The notes under the pieces: generated by a model
Seen by the model: the letters and a program-made list of their open reading frames with translations, nothing else
Told to the model about the DNA's origin: nothing
Databases searched by the model: none
Position numbers and translations under genes: made by a program
Shown here: in pieces, positions 1 through 7,655 of the stretch
How positions within the stretch are numbered: position 1 is the first letter of the stretch
How the letters are laid out: each line of letters opens with the position of its first letter
Source: Terriglobia bacterium
GTDB lineage: Bacteria; Acidobacteriota; Terriglobia; Acidiferrales; UBA7541
Length of the DNA stretch: 35,108 nucleotides
Direction of reading: 5' to 3'
NCBI GenBank assembly: GCA_020073585.1
Contig: JAIQEV010000040.1
Coordinates: 1 to 35,108 of the forward strand

Positions 1-219
1 ATAGCCGCTGTGTCCAGGAGTGACCTTTGCCCTCATCTCGTCTGTACTCTCGTACGTGTCGTATACGACATTGATTCCGGTATTCATCTTGAAGACATCG
101 ATTAGATACTCGGCGATGTACTCGCTCCAAGTGTAGACTCTGACCTCGCCCTCTGGCTGGACAGGGAGCTTCTTCTTCAGACTTTCTGCAGGGCTTCCGA
201 TTTTCTGGAGCGTTGCCAT
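1..219 (-). CDS. PotD-like polyamine-type ABC transporter substrate-binding protein, 5' fragment
   Basis: Reading leftward from the ATG at 219-217 gives 73 residues that run off the window. The stretch VRVYTWSEYIAEYLIDVFK and then NVVYDTYESTDEMRAKV matches the conserved N-terminal region of spermidine/putrescine periplasmic binding proteins (PotD/PotF), which would deliver polyamines or similar cations to an inner-membrane ABC importer. About 27 polar residues precede this block and there is no hydrophobic signal peptide, which is abnormal for this exported family. An in-frame stop lies just upstream (223-225), so no longer start is available on this sequence. Its ATG overlaps the hyuA ATG on the other strand, and base composition is visibly less GC-rich than hyuA. 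It may be a gene cut off by a rearrangement or by an assembly join; the family call is good, the start is doubtful. Confidence 0.6.
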   Translation of the reverse strand, partial: MATLQKIGSPAESLKKKLPVQPEGEVRVYTWSEYIAEYLIDVFKMNTGINVVYDTYESTDEMRAKVTPGHSGY

Positions 220-2296
220 GAGCTATCGCCTCGCCGTGGATGTGGGCGGCACGTTTACCGACCTGCTGCTGTTCAATGAAAAGGCGGGCGAACTGATCCT
301 CGCCAAGACGCCCTCGACTCCCGCGGATCCCTCGGTGGGGGTGCTCACGGGGATCCATAAGATCGCGGCGAAGGCCGGGATCGACCCCAACGAAATCTCG
401 CTGATCCTGCACGGCACCACGGTGGCCACCAACGCGGTCCTGGAAGGCAAGGGCGCGCGCGTGGGCCTGCTCACCAACAAAGGCTTCGAGCAGATCCTGC
501 ACGTGGCGCGCGGGCAGACGCCCGGGCCGCTGGCCGGGTGGATCATCATGATCAAGCCGGAGCCGCTGGCGCCGCTGGAGCTGACGCGGGGCATCAGCGC
601 GCGGATGAGCGCGCGGGGCGAGGCGCAGGCGCCGGTGGACGAGAAGGAAGTGCGCGCCCACATCCGCGAGCTGCACCAGGCGGGAATCGAGGCGCTGACC
701 GTTTCGCTGATCAACTCCTACGCCAACCACGCGCACGAGCAGCAGGTGAAGAAGATCATTCAGGAGATGTACCCGAACCTGCCGGTGACGGCTTCGACGG
801 ACATCCTGCCGGAATTCCGGGAATACGAACGGACGCTGACGACGGTGATGAACTCCTATCTGCGTCCGAAGATGCGCGTGTATCTCGACGGCATGAAGCA
901 GAAGCTGAAAGAAAGCAAGCTGAAGGCGCCGATGCACATCGTGCGCTCTGACGGCGGGGTGATGAGCATCGAAGCGGCCGCCGAGCGTCCGGCGAACACG
1001 CTGCTCTCGGGACCCTCGGGCGGAGGCGTGGCTTCGGCGTATATCGGGGCGCTGGCCGGGTTTTCGAACGTGCTGTCGTTCGACATGGGGGGCACGTCCA
1101 CGGACGTGGCGCTCTCGCGCGGCGGCAAACCCAACGTGGTGCGCGACACGCGGGTCGGGCAGTACCCGATCAAGGTGCCCAGCCTGGACGTGCACACGGT
1201 AGGCGCGGGGGGCGGTTCGATCGCCCACGTGCCGCTCACCGGGGCGTTGCGCGTGGGCCCGCAATCGGCGGGAGCGGAGCCGGGGCCGGCGGCCTACGGC
1301 AAGGGCGGCACGGAACCCGCGGTGACCGACGCCAACATCGTTTTGGGATATCTCCCGCCGACGCTGCTGGGCGGGGAAATGACGCTGGACGAAAACCTCT
1401 CGGCCAAGGCGGTGCAGAAGGTCGCCGACGCCCTGGGGCTTTCGCTGCATGTGGCGGCGGAAGGCATCTACAACATCGTCAACGAGAACATGTTCGGGGC
1501 GCTGCGGCTGGTGAGCGTGCAGCGCGGCTACGACCCGCGGGAATTCGCCCTCGTGGCCCTCGGAGGCGCGGGTCCGCTGCACGCCAACGCGCTGTCGATT
1601 CTGATCGGGTCGTGGCCATCCATCATTCCGCCCATGCCCGGGGTGCTTTCCGCGCAGGGCTTCCTGCACTCGGACATCAAGAGCGAGTTTTCGCGGACGG
1701 TGATCCGTCCGGTGAGCCAGATCGACCTGAAAGAGATGCGCGCGACGCTGGACACGCTCGGGGAGCAGGCGCGGGAATGGCTGGTTTCCGAGCATATCGC
1801 CGCGAAACACCAGAAGATCCAGTTTCAGATCGACATGCGCTACTACCGGCAGGGCTACGAATTCTCGATTGACGTCGAGCCGGGCTGGCTGGATTCCCCC
1901 GCCGGGGTGCAGAGAATGATCGAGAAGTTCCGCCAGATTCACTACCAGAACTACTCCTTCAACATCGAGCACGAAGTGGAAGTGGTGAACCTGCGGGCGG
2001 TGGCGATCGGGGTGGTGCCCAAGGTGGAGATCCGCAAGCACAAGAAGTCAGGGCAGACGGCAGCCAAAGCGCGCAGCGGGTCGCGGAAGATCTACTTCCG
2101 GGGCAAGTGGATCACGGCGGCGATGTACGACCGCGCGGGTCTCGGCGCGGGCTGCAAGATCGAAGGGCCGGCGATCGTCACGCAGAGCGACACCACGACA
2201 CTGATCCTCCCGGGGCATACCGGAGAGGTGGACGAGTACCTCAACATCCTGATCTGGCCGAAGGGCAAGCGCACAGCTTCCCGCGGGAAACGCTAA
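218..2296 (+). CDS. hyuA: Hydantoinase/oxoprolinase family protein, HyuA-type (ATP-dependent) subunit
   Basis: The 692-residue protein belongs to the hydantoinase A / acetone carboxylase beta family. These subunits bind ATP and phosphorylate a carbonyl or enol substrate while the HyuB partner completes ring opening or carboxylation in the cytoplasm. Visible signatures are the N-terminal ASKHA phosphate loop DVGGTFTDLLLF (about residues 8-19), LHGTTVATNAVLE near 65-77, the second phosphate loop SFDMGGTSTDVALS near 290, VGAGGGSIAHV near 330 and ALGGAGPLHANAL near 448. Length is normal for the family. GGAG about 8 bases before the ATG supports this start. hyuB begins 26 bases after its stop, so the two are surely co-transcribed. 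The substrate cannot be read from sequence: N-methylhydantoin, 5-oxoproline-like lactams or ketones are all possible. No acetone-carboxylase gamma subunit is adjacent. Confidence 0.9.
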   Translation: MSYRLAVDVGGTFTDLLLFNEKAGELILAKTPSTPADPSVGVLTGIHKIAAKAGIDPNEISLILHGTTVATNAVLEGKGARVGLLTNKGFEQILHVARGQTPGPLAGWIIMIKPEPLAPLELTRGISARMSARGEAQAPVDEKEVRAHIRELHQAGIEALTVSLINSYANHAHEQQVKKIIQEMYPNLPVTASTDILPEFREYERTLTTVMNSYLRPKMRVYLDGMKQKLKESKLKAPMHIVRSDGGVMSIEAAAERPANTLLSGPSGGGVASAYIGALAGFSNVLSFDMGGTSTDVALSRGGKPNVVRDTRVGQYPIKVPSLDVHTVGAGGGSIAHVPLTGALRVGPQSAGAEPGPAAYGKGGTEPAVTDANIVLGYLPPTLLGGEMTLDENLSAKAVQKVADALGLSLHVAAEGIYNIVNENMFGALRLVSVQRGYDPREFALVALGGAGPLHANALSILIGSWPSIIPPMPGVLSAQGFLHSDIKSEFSRTVIRPVSQIDLKEMRATLDTLGEQAREWLVSEHIAAKHQKIQFQIDMRYYRQGYEFSIDVEPGWLDSPAGVQRMIEKFRQIHYQNYSFNIEHEVEVVNLRAVAIGVVPKVEIRKHKKSGQTAAKARSGSRKIYFRGKWITAAMYDRAGLGAGCKIEGPAIVTQSDTTTLILPGHTGEVDEYLNILIWPKGKRTASRGKR

Positions 2297-2322
2297 ACGA
2301 ATTTGGTGCGCAGGAGCGAGCC

Positions 2323-4173
2323 ATGGCGAAGAGCATGAAGAAGAAGGCGGGCGAGACGGGCAAGCGCAAGCTTGTGCCGGTGGACAAGATCACGCTGGAC
2401 ATCGTGGAGAACGCGCTGCGCAACGCGCGCTTCGAGATGGACACGGTGCTGTTCCGCTCGGCGATGTCCCCGGTGATCCGCGAGCAGCACGACGGGTTCC
2501 CGATGATCTGCACGCCGGACGGGCGGATGGTGGTGGGGCAGTTCGGGTCGTACATCAGCGGATTCATCAAGGAATGGAAGCGCGGGATATTCGACGGCGA
2601 CGTCTTCCTGATGAGCGACCCGTACCAGTGCAAGGGCGCGATCTCGCACATCAACGACTGGATGGTGCTCATTCCCATCTTCTACAAGGGAGAGCAGGTG
2701 GGGTGGAGCTCGCAGTTCGGGCACACCATTGACGTGGGCGGGCCGGTTTCGGGGAGTTTGCCGACGGACGCGACGACGATCTTCGGCGAAGGGATGCGCA
2801 TACCGGCGGTGAAGCTGTTCGAGCGGGGCAAGCTGAACGAGGACGTGCTGGACCTGCTGCTGAACAATTCGCGCATGCCGACGATGAATTATTTCGACCT
2901 GATGGCCATCGTGGCGGCGTGCCGCACGGCGGACAAGCGGGTGAAGGAGCTGTGCGAGCGCTTCGGGACCACGCTGTATCTGTCGGCGTGCGAGGCGCTG
3001 CTGGAGCGCACGCACCGGGCGATGGCGCAGCTGATCGTCAAGAACCTGCCGGAGAAGAAGATCAGCTTCGAGGATTACATCGACGACGACGGCCGGGGCA
3101 ACGGGCCGTACAAGATGAAGCTGACGATCTGGCGGGAGGGCGAACACGGGCACTTCGACTGGACGGGCACGGACCCGCAGGCGCCCGGGCCGATCAACTT
3201 CTTCCTGAACGAAGAGATGTTCAAGATGTTCATCGGCGTGTACCTGATCATGGTGTTCGACCCGCAGATTCTGTTCAACGACGGGTTCTACCCGCTGCTG
3301 CACGTGACGCAGCCCGCGGGCAGCCTGATCCAGCCGAAGTTTCCGGCGGCGCTGGGCTGCCGCACGCACGCGCTGACGCGGCTGTTCGACGTGCTGGGCG
3401 GGGCGCTGGGGCAGCAGGCTCCGGACCTGACCACGGCGGCGGGGTACGGCACGTCGCCGTACCTGCTCTATAACGGCACGGACGAACGCGGAGAATTCTT
3501 CCACCTCATGGAGATCAGCTTCGGGGGCATCCCGGGGCGTCCGTTTGGGGACGGGATGGATGCGCACTCGTGGTGGCCGCTGTTTGAAAACATTCCCAGC
3601 GAGTATCTGGAGACCTATTACCCGATCACGGTCCTGGAGTACGGCTCGCTCGAGGATTCCGGCGGAGCGGGTTTTTACCGCGGGGGCAATGGGGTGCACA
3701 AGATTTACCGCTTCGAGGCCGACGGGGAGATCGCGATCCACGATGACCGCGAGCGCTCGCAGCCGTGGGGGATTCTCGGAGGGCGGCCGGGGCAGACGAG
3801 CACGAAGCTGCTGCTGCGGAAGAACGGAGAAGAGGTCAAGCTGCCGTCGAAGATCAGCGGGGTGAAGGTTGCGAAGGGCGACCGGTTGATCTACCGCACG
3901 GCGGGCGGCGGCGGGTGGAAGGATCCGCTGGACCGGCCGGCGGAGCGGGTGCAGGCGGATGTGCAGCGGCGGCTGGTGTCGAGCGAAAAGGCGCGCAGCG
4001 ATTACGGGGTGATCCTGGAGGCGAAAACGCTGGCGCTGGATGCCAGCGGAACGAAGGAGCTCCGCGAAAGGATGCGCAGGGAGCGCGGAGCGGTCGAGAA
4101 GTTCACGTTCGGGCCGGTGCCCGAGGCGATCGGGGTGCGCAAGGCCGGAGCCGGGAATCAGGCGGCGAAGTAA
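2323..4173 (+). CDS. hyuB: Hydantoinase/oxoprolinase family protein, HyuB-type subunit
   Basis: This 616-residue protein is the B-type partner of the preceding HyuA. Family signatures are LDIVENALRNARFEMDTVLF near the N-terminus, REQHDGFPMICTPDGRMVVG, and the glycine-rich C-terminal element TAGGGGWKDPLDRPAERVQADVQ written here in part (about residues 525-545). In the family HyuB carries the second half of the ATP-dependent hydrolase or carboxylase reaction. The reading frame stays open upstream to 2107, but that part lies inside hyuA. The ATG at 2323, preceded by CAGGAG at 2311-2316, is the sensible start. A lysine-rich head (KSMKKKAGETGKRK) precedes the conserved domain. It is followed 39 bases later by a CoA-transferase gene, linking ring opening or carboxylation with CoA activation of an acid. 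Confidence 0.9.
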   Translation: MAKSMKKKAGETGKRKLVPVDKITLDIVENALRNARFEMDTVLFRSAMSPVIREQHDGFPMICTPDGRMVVGQFGSYISGFIKEWKRGIFDGDVFLMSDPYQCKGAISHINDWMVLIPIFYKGEQVGWSSQFGHTIDVGGPVSGSLPTDATTIFGEGMRIPAVKLFERGKLNEDVLDLLLNNSRMPTMNYFDLMAIVAACRTADKRVKELCERFGTTLYLSACEALLERTHRAMAQLIVKNLPEKKISFEDYIDDDGRGNGPYKMKLTIWREGEHGHFDWTGTDPQAPGPINFFLNEEMFKMFIGVYLIMVFDPQILFNDGFYPLLHVTQPAGSLIQPKFPAALGCRTHALTRLFDVLGGALGQQAPDLTTAAGYGTSPYLLYNGTDERGEFFHLMEISFGGIPGRPFGDGMDAHSWWPLFENIPSEYLETYYPITVLEYGSLEDSGGAGFYRGGNGVHKIYRFEADGEIAIHDDRERSQPWGILGGRPGQTSTKLLLRKNGEEVKLPSKISGVKVAKGDRLIYRTAGGGGWKDPLDRPAERVQADVQRRLVSSEKARSDYGVILEAKTLALDASGTKELRERMRRERGAVEKFTFGPVPEAIGVRKAGAGNQAAK

Positions 4174-4212
4174 GAGACCGACAGAGCGGGAAAGGCGAGC
4201 AGGCGCGAGCGA

Positions 4213-5460
4213 ATGGACGATACGACAAGCAATCCGAAAAGCGGGAGCACGGACGCGGGTCACAAGGCGAAGCCGCTGGAAGGCCTGAAAGTGCTGGAGA
4301 TGGGCCAACTGCTGGCGGGGCCGTTCGCCTCGGTGATGCTGGCGTGGTTCGGGGCCGAGGTGATCAAGATCGAGCCGCCGGGCATCGGAGACCCGCTGCG
4401 CACGTGGCGGGCGATGTACAAGGGCACGGCGCTGTGGTGGTACATCCTGGGGCGCAACAAGAAGTGCGTGACGCTGAACCTGCGCGCGCCCAAGGGGCAC
4501 GACATCGTGCGCGAACTGGTGAAGGACGTGGACGTGGTCCTGGAGAATTTCAAGCCGGGAACAATGGAGAAGTGGGGCCTGGGCTACGAGGACCTGAAGA
4601 AGATCAACCCCAAGCTGATCATGGCGCGGATTTCCGGGTGGGGACAGACGGGGCCGTATTCGCACAAGCCGGGATTCGCATCGGTGGCGGAAGGGGTGGG
4701 CGGGCTGCGGTACGTGAACGGATTTCCGGACCGGCCGCCAGTGCGGCCGAATCTGAGCCTGGGGGATTCGCTGGCGGGGCTGCACGCGGCGCTGGGGATC
4801 CTGATGGCGGTGTATCACCGGGACGTGAAGGGCACGGGACAGGGGCAGATGGTGGACGTGGCCATCTACGAGGCCGTGTACAACATGATGGAAGGGATCG
4901 TGCCGGAGTACGACAAGGCCGGGGTGATCCGGCAGCGCGAGGGGACGCGGCTGAGCGGGATCGTGCCGACGGGGACGTATCCCTGCAAGGACAACATCTA
5001 CATCATCATCGGCGGGAACAGCGACAGCATCTTCAAGCGCATGATGCTGGCCATGGGGCGGCCGGACATGGCCGCGGACCCGCGCTTCGAGCACAACAAC
5101 GACCGGGCGCAGCACGTGGACGAGATCGATCAGGCCATCGAGGACTGGACGCGGCAGCATCCTTCGGAAGAGGTGGTGCGCATCCTGGAGGGAGCCACGG
5201 TGCCGGTGGGGCCGATCTATTCCGTGGCGGACATGCTGAAGGATCCGCACTTCCAGGCGCGCGAGATGTTCGAGGACGTGGACCTGGGCGGCGGGGACAT
5301 GGTGAAGCTACCGACGCTGGTGCCCAAACTGAGCGAAACGCCCGGAGGCATGGACTGGGTGGGGCCGGCGCTGGGGGCGCACAACCGCGAGGTGTACGGC
5401 GGGATGCTGGGGTATACGGACGAGCAGTTGAAGCAGTTGAAGGACGAAGGGGTCATCTAA
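4213..5460 (+). CDS. CaiB/BaiF family (class III) CoA-transferase
   Basis: This 415-residue protein is a formyl-CoA-transferase/CaiB-like family III CoA-transferase. It would move CoA between carboxylic acids in the cytoplasm through an aspartyl-CoA anhydride. Visible hallmarks are GLKVLEMGQLLAGPFASVML (residues 24-43), the Ala-Glu-Val-Ile-Lys-Ile-Glu-Pro-Pro segment at 48-56, VLENFKPGTMEKWGLGYEDL near 109-128, and LGDSLAGLHAALG near 183-195. Asp185 in the last motif is the expected catalytic aspartate. Full length for the family. It is the third gene of the hyuAB operon and ends 15 bases before the convergent stop of the GntR gene. Donor and acceptor acids are unknown; context suggests the acid made by HyuAB and/or the amidase downstream. 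Confidence 0.9.
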   Translation: MDDTTSNPKSGSTDAGHKAKPLEGLKVLEMGQLLAGPFASVMLAWFGAEVIKIEPPGIGDPLRTWRAMYKGTALWWYILGRNKKCVTLNLRAPKGHDIVRELVKDVDVVLENFKPGTMEKWGLGYEDLKKINPKLIMARISGWGQTGPYSHKPGFASVAEGVGGLRYVNGFPDRPPVRPNLSLGDSLAGLHAALGILMAVYHRDVKGTGQGQMVDVAIYEAVYNMMEGIVPEYDKAGVIRQREGTRLSGIVPTGTYPCKDNIYIIIGGNSDSIFKRMMLAMGRPDMAADPRFEHNNDRAQHVDEIDQAIEDWTRQHPSEEVVRILEGATVPVGPIYSVADMLKDPHFQAREMFEDVDLGGGDMVKLPTLVPKLSETPGGMDWVGPALGAHNREVYGGMLGYTDEQLKQLKDEGVI

Positions 5461-5475
5461 GGGCGCGGCGGAGGG

Positions 5476-6435
5476 TCAGAGCACCACGCCGGCGCGGATG
5501 CGGGCGCTTTCGAGCGAGGCCAGGTCCATGTCCATCAAGGGGCGGGTGACGCGGGGGAGTTTCTTGACCTTGTCGGGGACCTGATTCCAGATGCGGTTGC
5601 TGAAGATGACCAACTGGTATTTTCCGGAGCGCACGAATTTTTCCAGATTGGGGATTTCGCTTTTGCGGATGGCGACCATCTTCACCGCGGAATCCACGAG
5701 GATCTTGCGGTAGCTCTCGAGGATGAGGGTGAGGGAAGGGTGGTCGCGGTCGTCCACGACCAGGACGACATTGGCGTTGGCGGGGAGCTTGCGGAACTGC
5801 TCGCGCATCTCCGGGGTGAAGACCAGGCTGAGGGGAATGACGCCGGCGCGGTCGCGGCCGACGATCTGGCGGACCTGATCGAGGCGCAGGTAGTTGGTCA
5901 GGATGGTGCGGATGCCCTTGAGGCCGGAGGATTGCAGGGCGGCCAGTTCGTCCATGGAGAGGCCGGGGACGTTGACGTGCCAGTAGGACGAGATCTTGGC
6001 GGCGCGCTGGCGGGCGGTGAATTCGGAAGCGTCGACGAAGACCAGCGAGGGCTGGATGCGCTCGCGCTCGCGGGCCTGCTGATAGAGATAGCGGGCGAAG
6101 GCCGAGGGAGTGATGCCCAGGCGCTCGACGCGGGAGAGAATCTCCGCGGAGAGGCTTTCACACTGCTCCATGATGCTGCCGCGCTGGCTGTAACTGAGGT
6201 CCTTTTCGACGAGGACGCCCTTGCCGTGGCGCAGGCTGAGGATGCCGGAGCGCTGCAGGCCGAGATAGGCCTTGCGGACGATGTTGCGGCTGAGGCGGGT
6301 CTGCTGTTCGACGTCGCGGATGGAGGGCAGGGTATCGCCGGGGCGCAGGCGGCCGAGGAGCAAGGCGAGCTTGATCTGCTCCTGGAGCTGGAGATGAGGG
6401 GGCAGGGTGCTGTGGGCATCAAGAATAAATTCCAT
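5476..6435 (-). CDS. GntR-family transcriptional regulator with unusual C-terminal domain
   Basis: The protein is 319 residues long. Residues about 12-78 form a GntR winged helix-turn-helix (PPHLQLQEQIKLALLLGRL, then GDTLPSIRDVEQQTRLSRN and a beta-wing ending HGKGVLVEKDL). The remaining 240 residues do not look like the FCD or UTRA effector domains; alternating hydrophobic strands (NVVLVVDDRD, YQLVIFSNRIW) suggest a periplasmic-binding-protein-like Rossmann domain, which is an inference. The frame is open upstream to 6702, but the ATG at 6435 has GGAG just ahead, and the region beyond holds a promoter, so this start is chosen. It diverges from the HMG-CoA-lyase-like gene and converges with the CoA-transferase, so it most likely governs this catabolic island and itself. 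Confidence 0.85.
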   Translation of the reverse strand: MEFILDAHSTLPPHLQLQEQIKLALLLGRLRPGDTLPSIRDVEQQTRLSRNIVRKAYLGLQRSGILSLRHGKGVLVEKDLSYSQRGSIMEQCESLSAEILSRVERLGITPSAFARYLYQQARERERIQPSLVFVDASEFTARQRAAKISSYWHVNVPGLSMDELAALQSSGLKGIRTILTNYLRLDQVRQIVGRDRAGVIPLSLVFTPEMREQFRKLPANANVVLVVDDRDHPSLTLILESYRKILVDSAVKMVAIRKSEIPNLEKFVRSGKYQLVIFSNRIWNQVPDKVKKLPRVTRPLMDMDLASLESARIRAGVVL

Positions 6436-6508
6436 GGGAACTCCAGCCGGGGAATGGAAGCCGCAAGGCATTGTGCCCGAAGAGGGCGTGGGAGCGCAGG
6501 GAAAAAGC

Positions 6509-6537
6509 TTGACAGCGGGTGGGCTGTGACATATATA
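6509..6537 (+). promoter_or_regulatory. Sigma-70-type promoter of the lyase/amidase operon
   Basis: TTGACA at 6509-6514, a 17-base spacer and TATATA at 6532-6537 make a nearly consensus housekeeping promoter. It reads toward the HMG-CoA-lyase-like gene at 6687, leaving a leader of roughly 140 bases. The -10 element lies inside the palindromic sequence proposed as the GntR operator. Confidence 0.75.
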
Positions 6538-6552
6538 CACACCAATTGTCAC
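6525..6552. promoter_or_regulatory. Candidate GntR operator
   Basis: TGTGACATATATACACA (6525-6541) is an imperfect TGTG-N9-CACA palindrome covering the shared -10 element. In addition GTGACA (6526-6531) is repeated in inverse as TGTCAC (6547-6552). A dimeric regulator bound here would block both divergent promoters. The assignment to the adjacent GntR protein is inferred from position and symmetry. Confidence 0.5.
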
Positions 6553-6561
6553 GATTTTCAA
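6532..6561 (-). promoter_or_regulatory. Divergent promoter for the GntR gene
   Basis: On the minus strand TTGAAA (6561-6556) is followed by an 18-base spacer and TATATA (6537-6532). The -10 hexamer is self-complementary and shared with the rightward promoter, so the two promoters compete for the same DNA. Transcription would begin near 6525, about 90 bases before the GntR start codon. Confidence 0.5.
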
Positions 6562-6686
6562 ACAGTAGTCAAGAACAACCTGCGGGGTGCCGCGGGGCCT
6601 GGCGCCGCCAGGGAACGGGGTGGAATTAACATGACCGCAGCATCCAGCCGCAGGGCTCAACCCACGGAGTGTTTCTTCCCCCGGGC

Positions 6687-7643
6687 ATGAGCGAACCCAC
6701 ACGAGTCACGATTGTGGAAGTCGGGCCGCGCGACGGCCTGCAACTGGAGAAATCCTTTGTGCCCACGGCGCGGAAGATCGAGCTGATCAACGCGCTGACG
6801 CGGGCGGGGATCCGGCGGATGGAAGCGACCTCGTTCGTGAGCCCCAAGGTGATGCCGCAGTTGAGCGACGCCGCGGAGGTGATGGCGGGGATGGAGCGCG
6901 CGGCGGGCGGCGTGTACGTGGCGCTGGTGCCGAATTTGAAGGGGACGCAACGCGCGCTGGCCTGCGGCGCGGACTCCGTGAAGATCGTCATCTGCACGAG
7001 CGACACCTACAACCGGCGCAACGTGGGGATGCCGCTGGAGGATTCGCTGAAGAGCTGCACGGAGGTGCTGGCGGCGGCGCGGCAGGCGGGAAAGATCGCG
7101 GAAGTGGTGATCGGGTTGTCGTTCGGCTGCCCCCTGGAGGGGCCGGTGCCGGAGGATAAGGTGATCGCGCTGGTAAACCGCGTGGCGGAGATGGGCTACG
7201 CGGAAATTTCGATTGCCGATTCCATGGGACTGGCGAATCCCCGGCAGGTGCGGAGCATGATGCGGCGGCTGCGGCGGGAGTTTCCGCGGGCCCATTTTTC
7301 GCTGCATCTGCACGACACGCGCGGGCTGGGGCTGGCCAACGTGCTGGCGGCCTGGGAAGAGGGCATCGACATGTTCGATGCCTCGATAGGCGGGCTGGGG
7401 GGATCGGCGGTGGTGGTGGCGGGAGCCACGGGAAACATCACCACGGAAGACTTGGTGAACATGTTCCACGAGATGGGCGTGGAGACGGGCGTGGACATGG
7501 GCAAGCTGCAGGGAGCGGCGCGGCTGGCGCAGGAGATCATCGGGCGTCCGCTGCCGAGCCACGTCCTGAACAACGGCACGCCGGCGCAGTTTTATCAGAA
7601 GGTGCGGGAAGACGAGGCGCGGAAGGCCGCGCAGCGGAGCTGA
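6687..7643 (+). CDS. HMG-CoA lyase-like retro-Claisen/aldol lyase (catalytic Cys replaced by Ser)
   Basis: The 318-residue protein has the DRE-TIM metallolyase fold of hydroxymethylglutaryl-CoA lyase: VEVGPRDGLQ at residues 10-19, SFGCPLEG at 145-152, IADSMGLANP at 176-185, and the metal-binding HLHD (His207, His209) before TRGLGLANVL. Authentic enzymes cut 3-hydroxy-3-methylglutaryl-CoA into acetyl-CoA and acetoacetate and carry a catalytic cysteine in GLGGCP. Here the motif reads GLGGSAVVVAGATGN, with Ser240 in that place, so activity or substrate may differ. A GTG at 6669 would add six residues; ATG 6687 gives the family-typical N-terminus, but neither has an ideal ribosome site. It is the first gene behind the GntR-overlapped promoter, and the amidase gene follows 12 bases after its stop. 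Confidence 0.85.
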   Translation: MSEPTRVTIVEVGPRDGLQLEKSFVPTARKIELINALTRAGIRRMEATSFVSPKVMPQLSDAAEVMAGMERAAGGVYVALVPNLKGTQRALACGADSVKIVICTSDTYNRRNVGMPLEDSLKSCTEVLAAARQAGKIAEVVIGLSFGCPLEGPVPEDKVIALVNRVAEMGYAEISIADSMGLANPRQVRSMMRRLRREFPRAHFSLHLHDTRGLGLANVLAAWEEGIDMFDASIGGLGGSAVVVAGATGNITTEDLVNMFHEMGVETGVDMGKLQGAARLAQEIIGRPLPSHVLNNGTPAQFYQKVREDEARKAAQRS

Positions 7644-7655
7644 AGCGGGAAACGC

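Noticed and set aside
218-4173. Acetone carboxylase identity for the HyuA/HyuB pair
   Set aside because: The family is shared, but no gamma subunit or typical activator is adjacent, and the amidase suggests a nitrogenous substrate. A specific name would go beyond the evidence.
2293-5250. A 985-codon open frame on the minus strand
   Set aside because: Its translation is rich in Arg, His and Pro with no domain pattern, and it lies wholly antisense to hyuB and the CoA-transferase, both clear family members. It is a product of high GC content.
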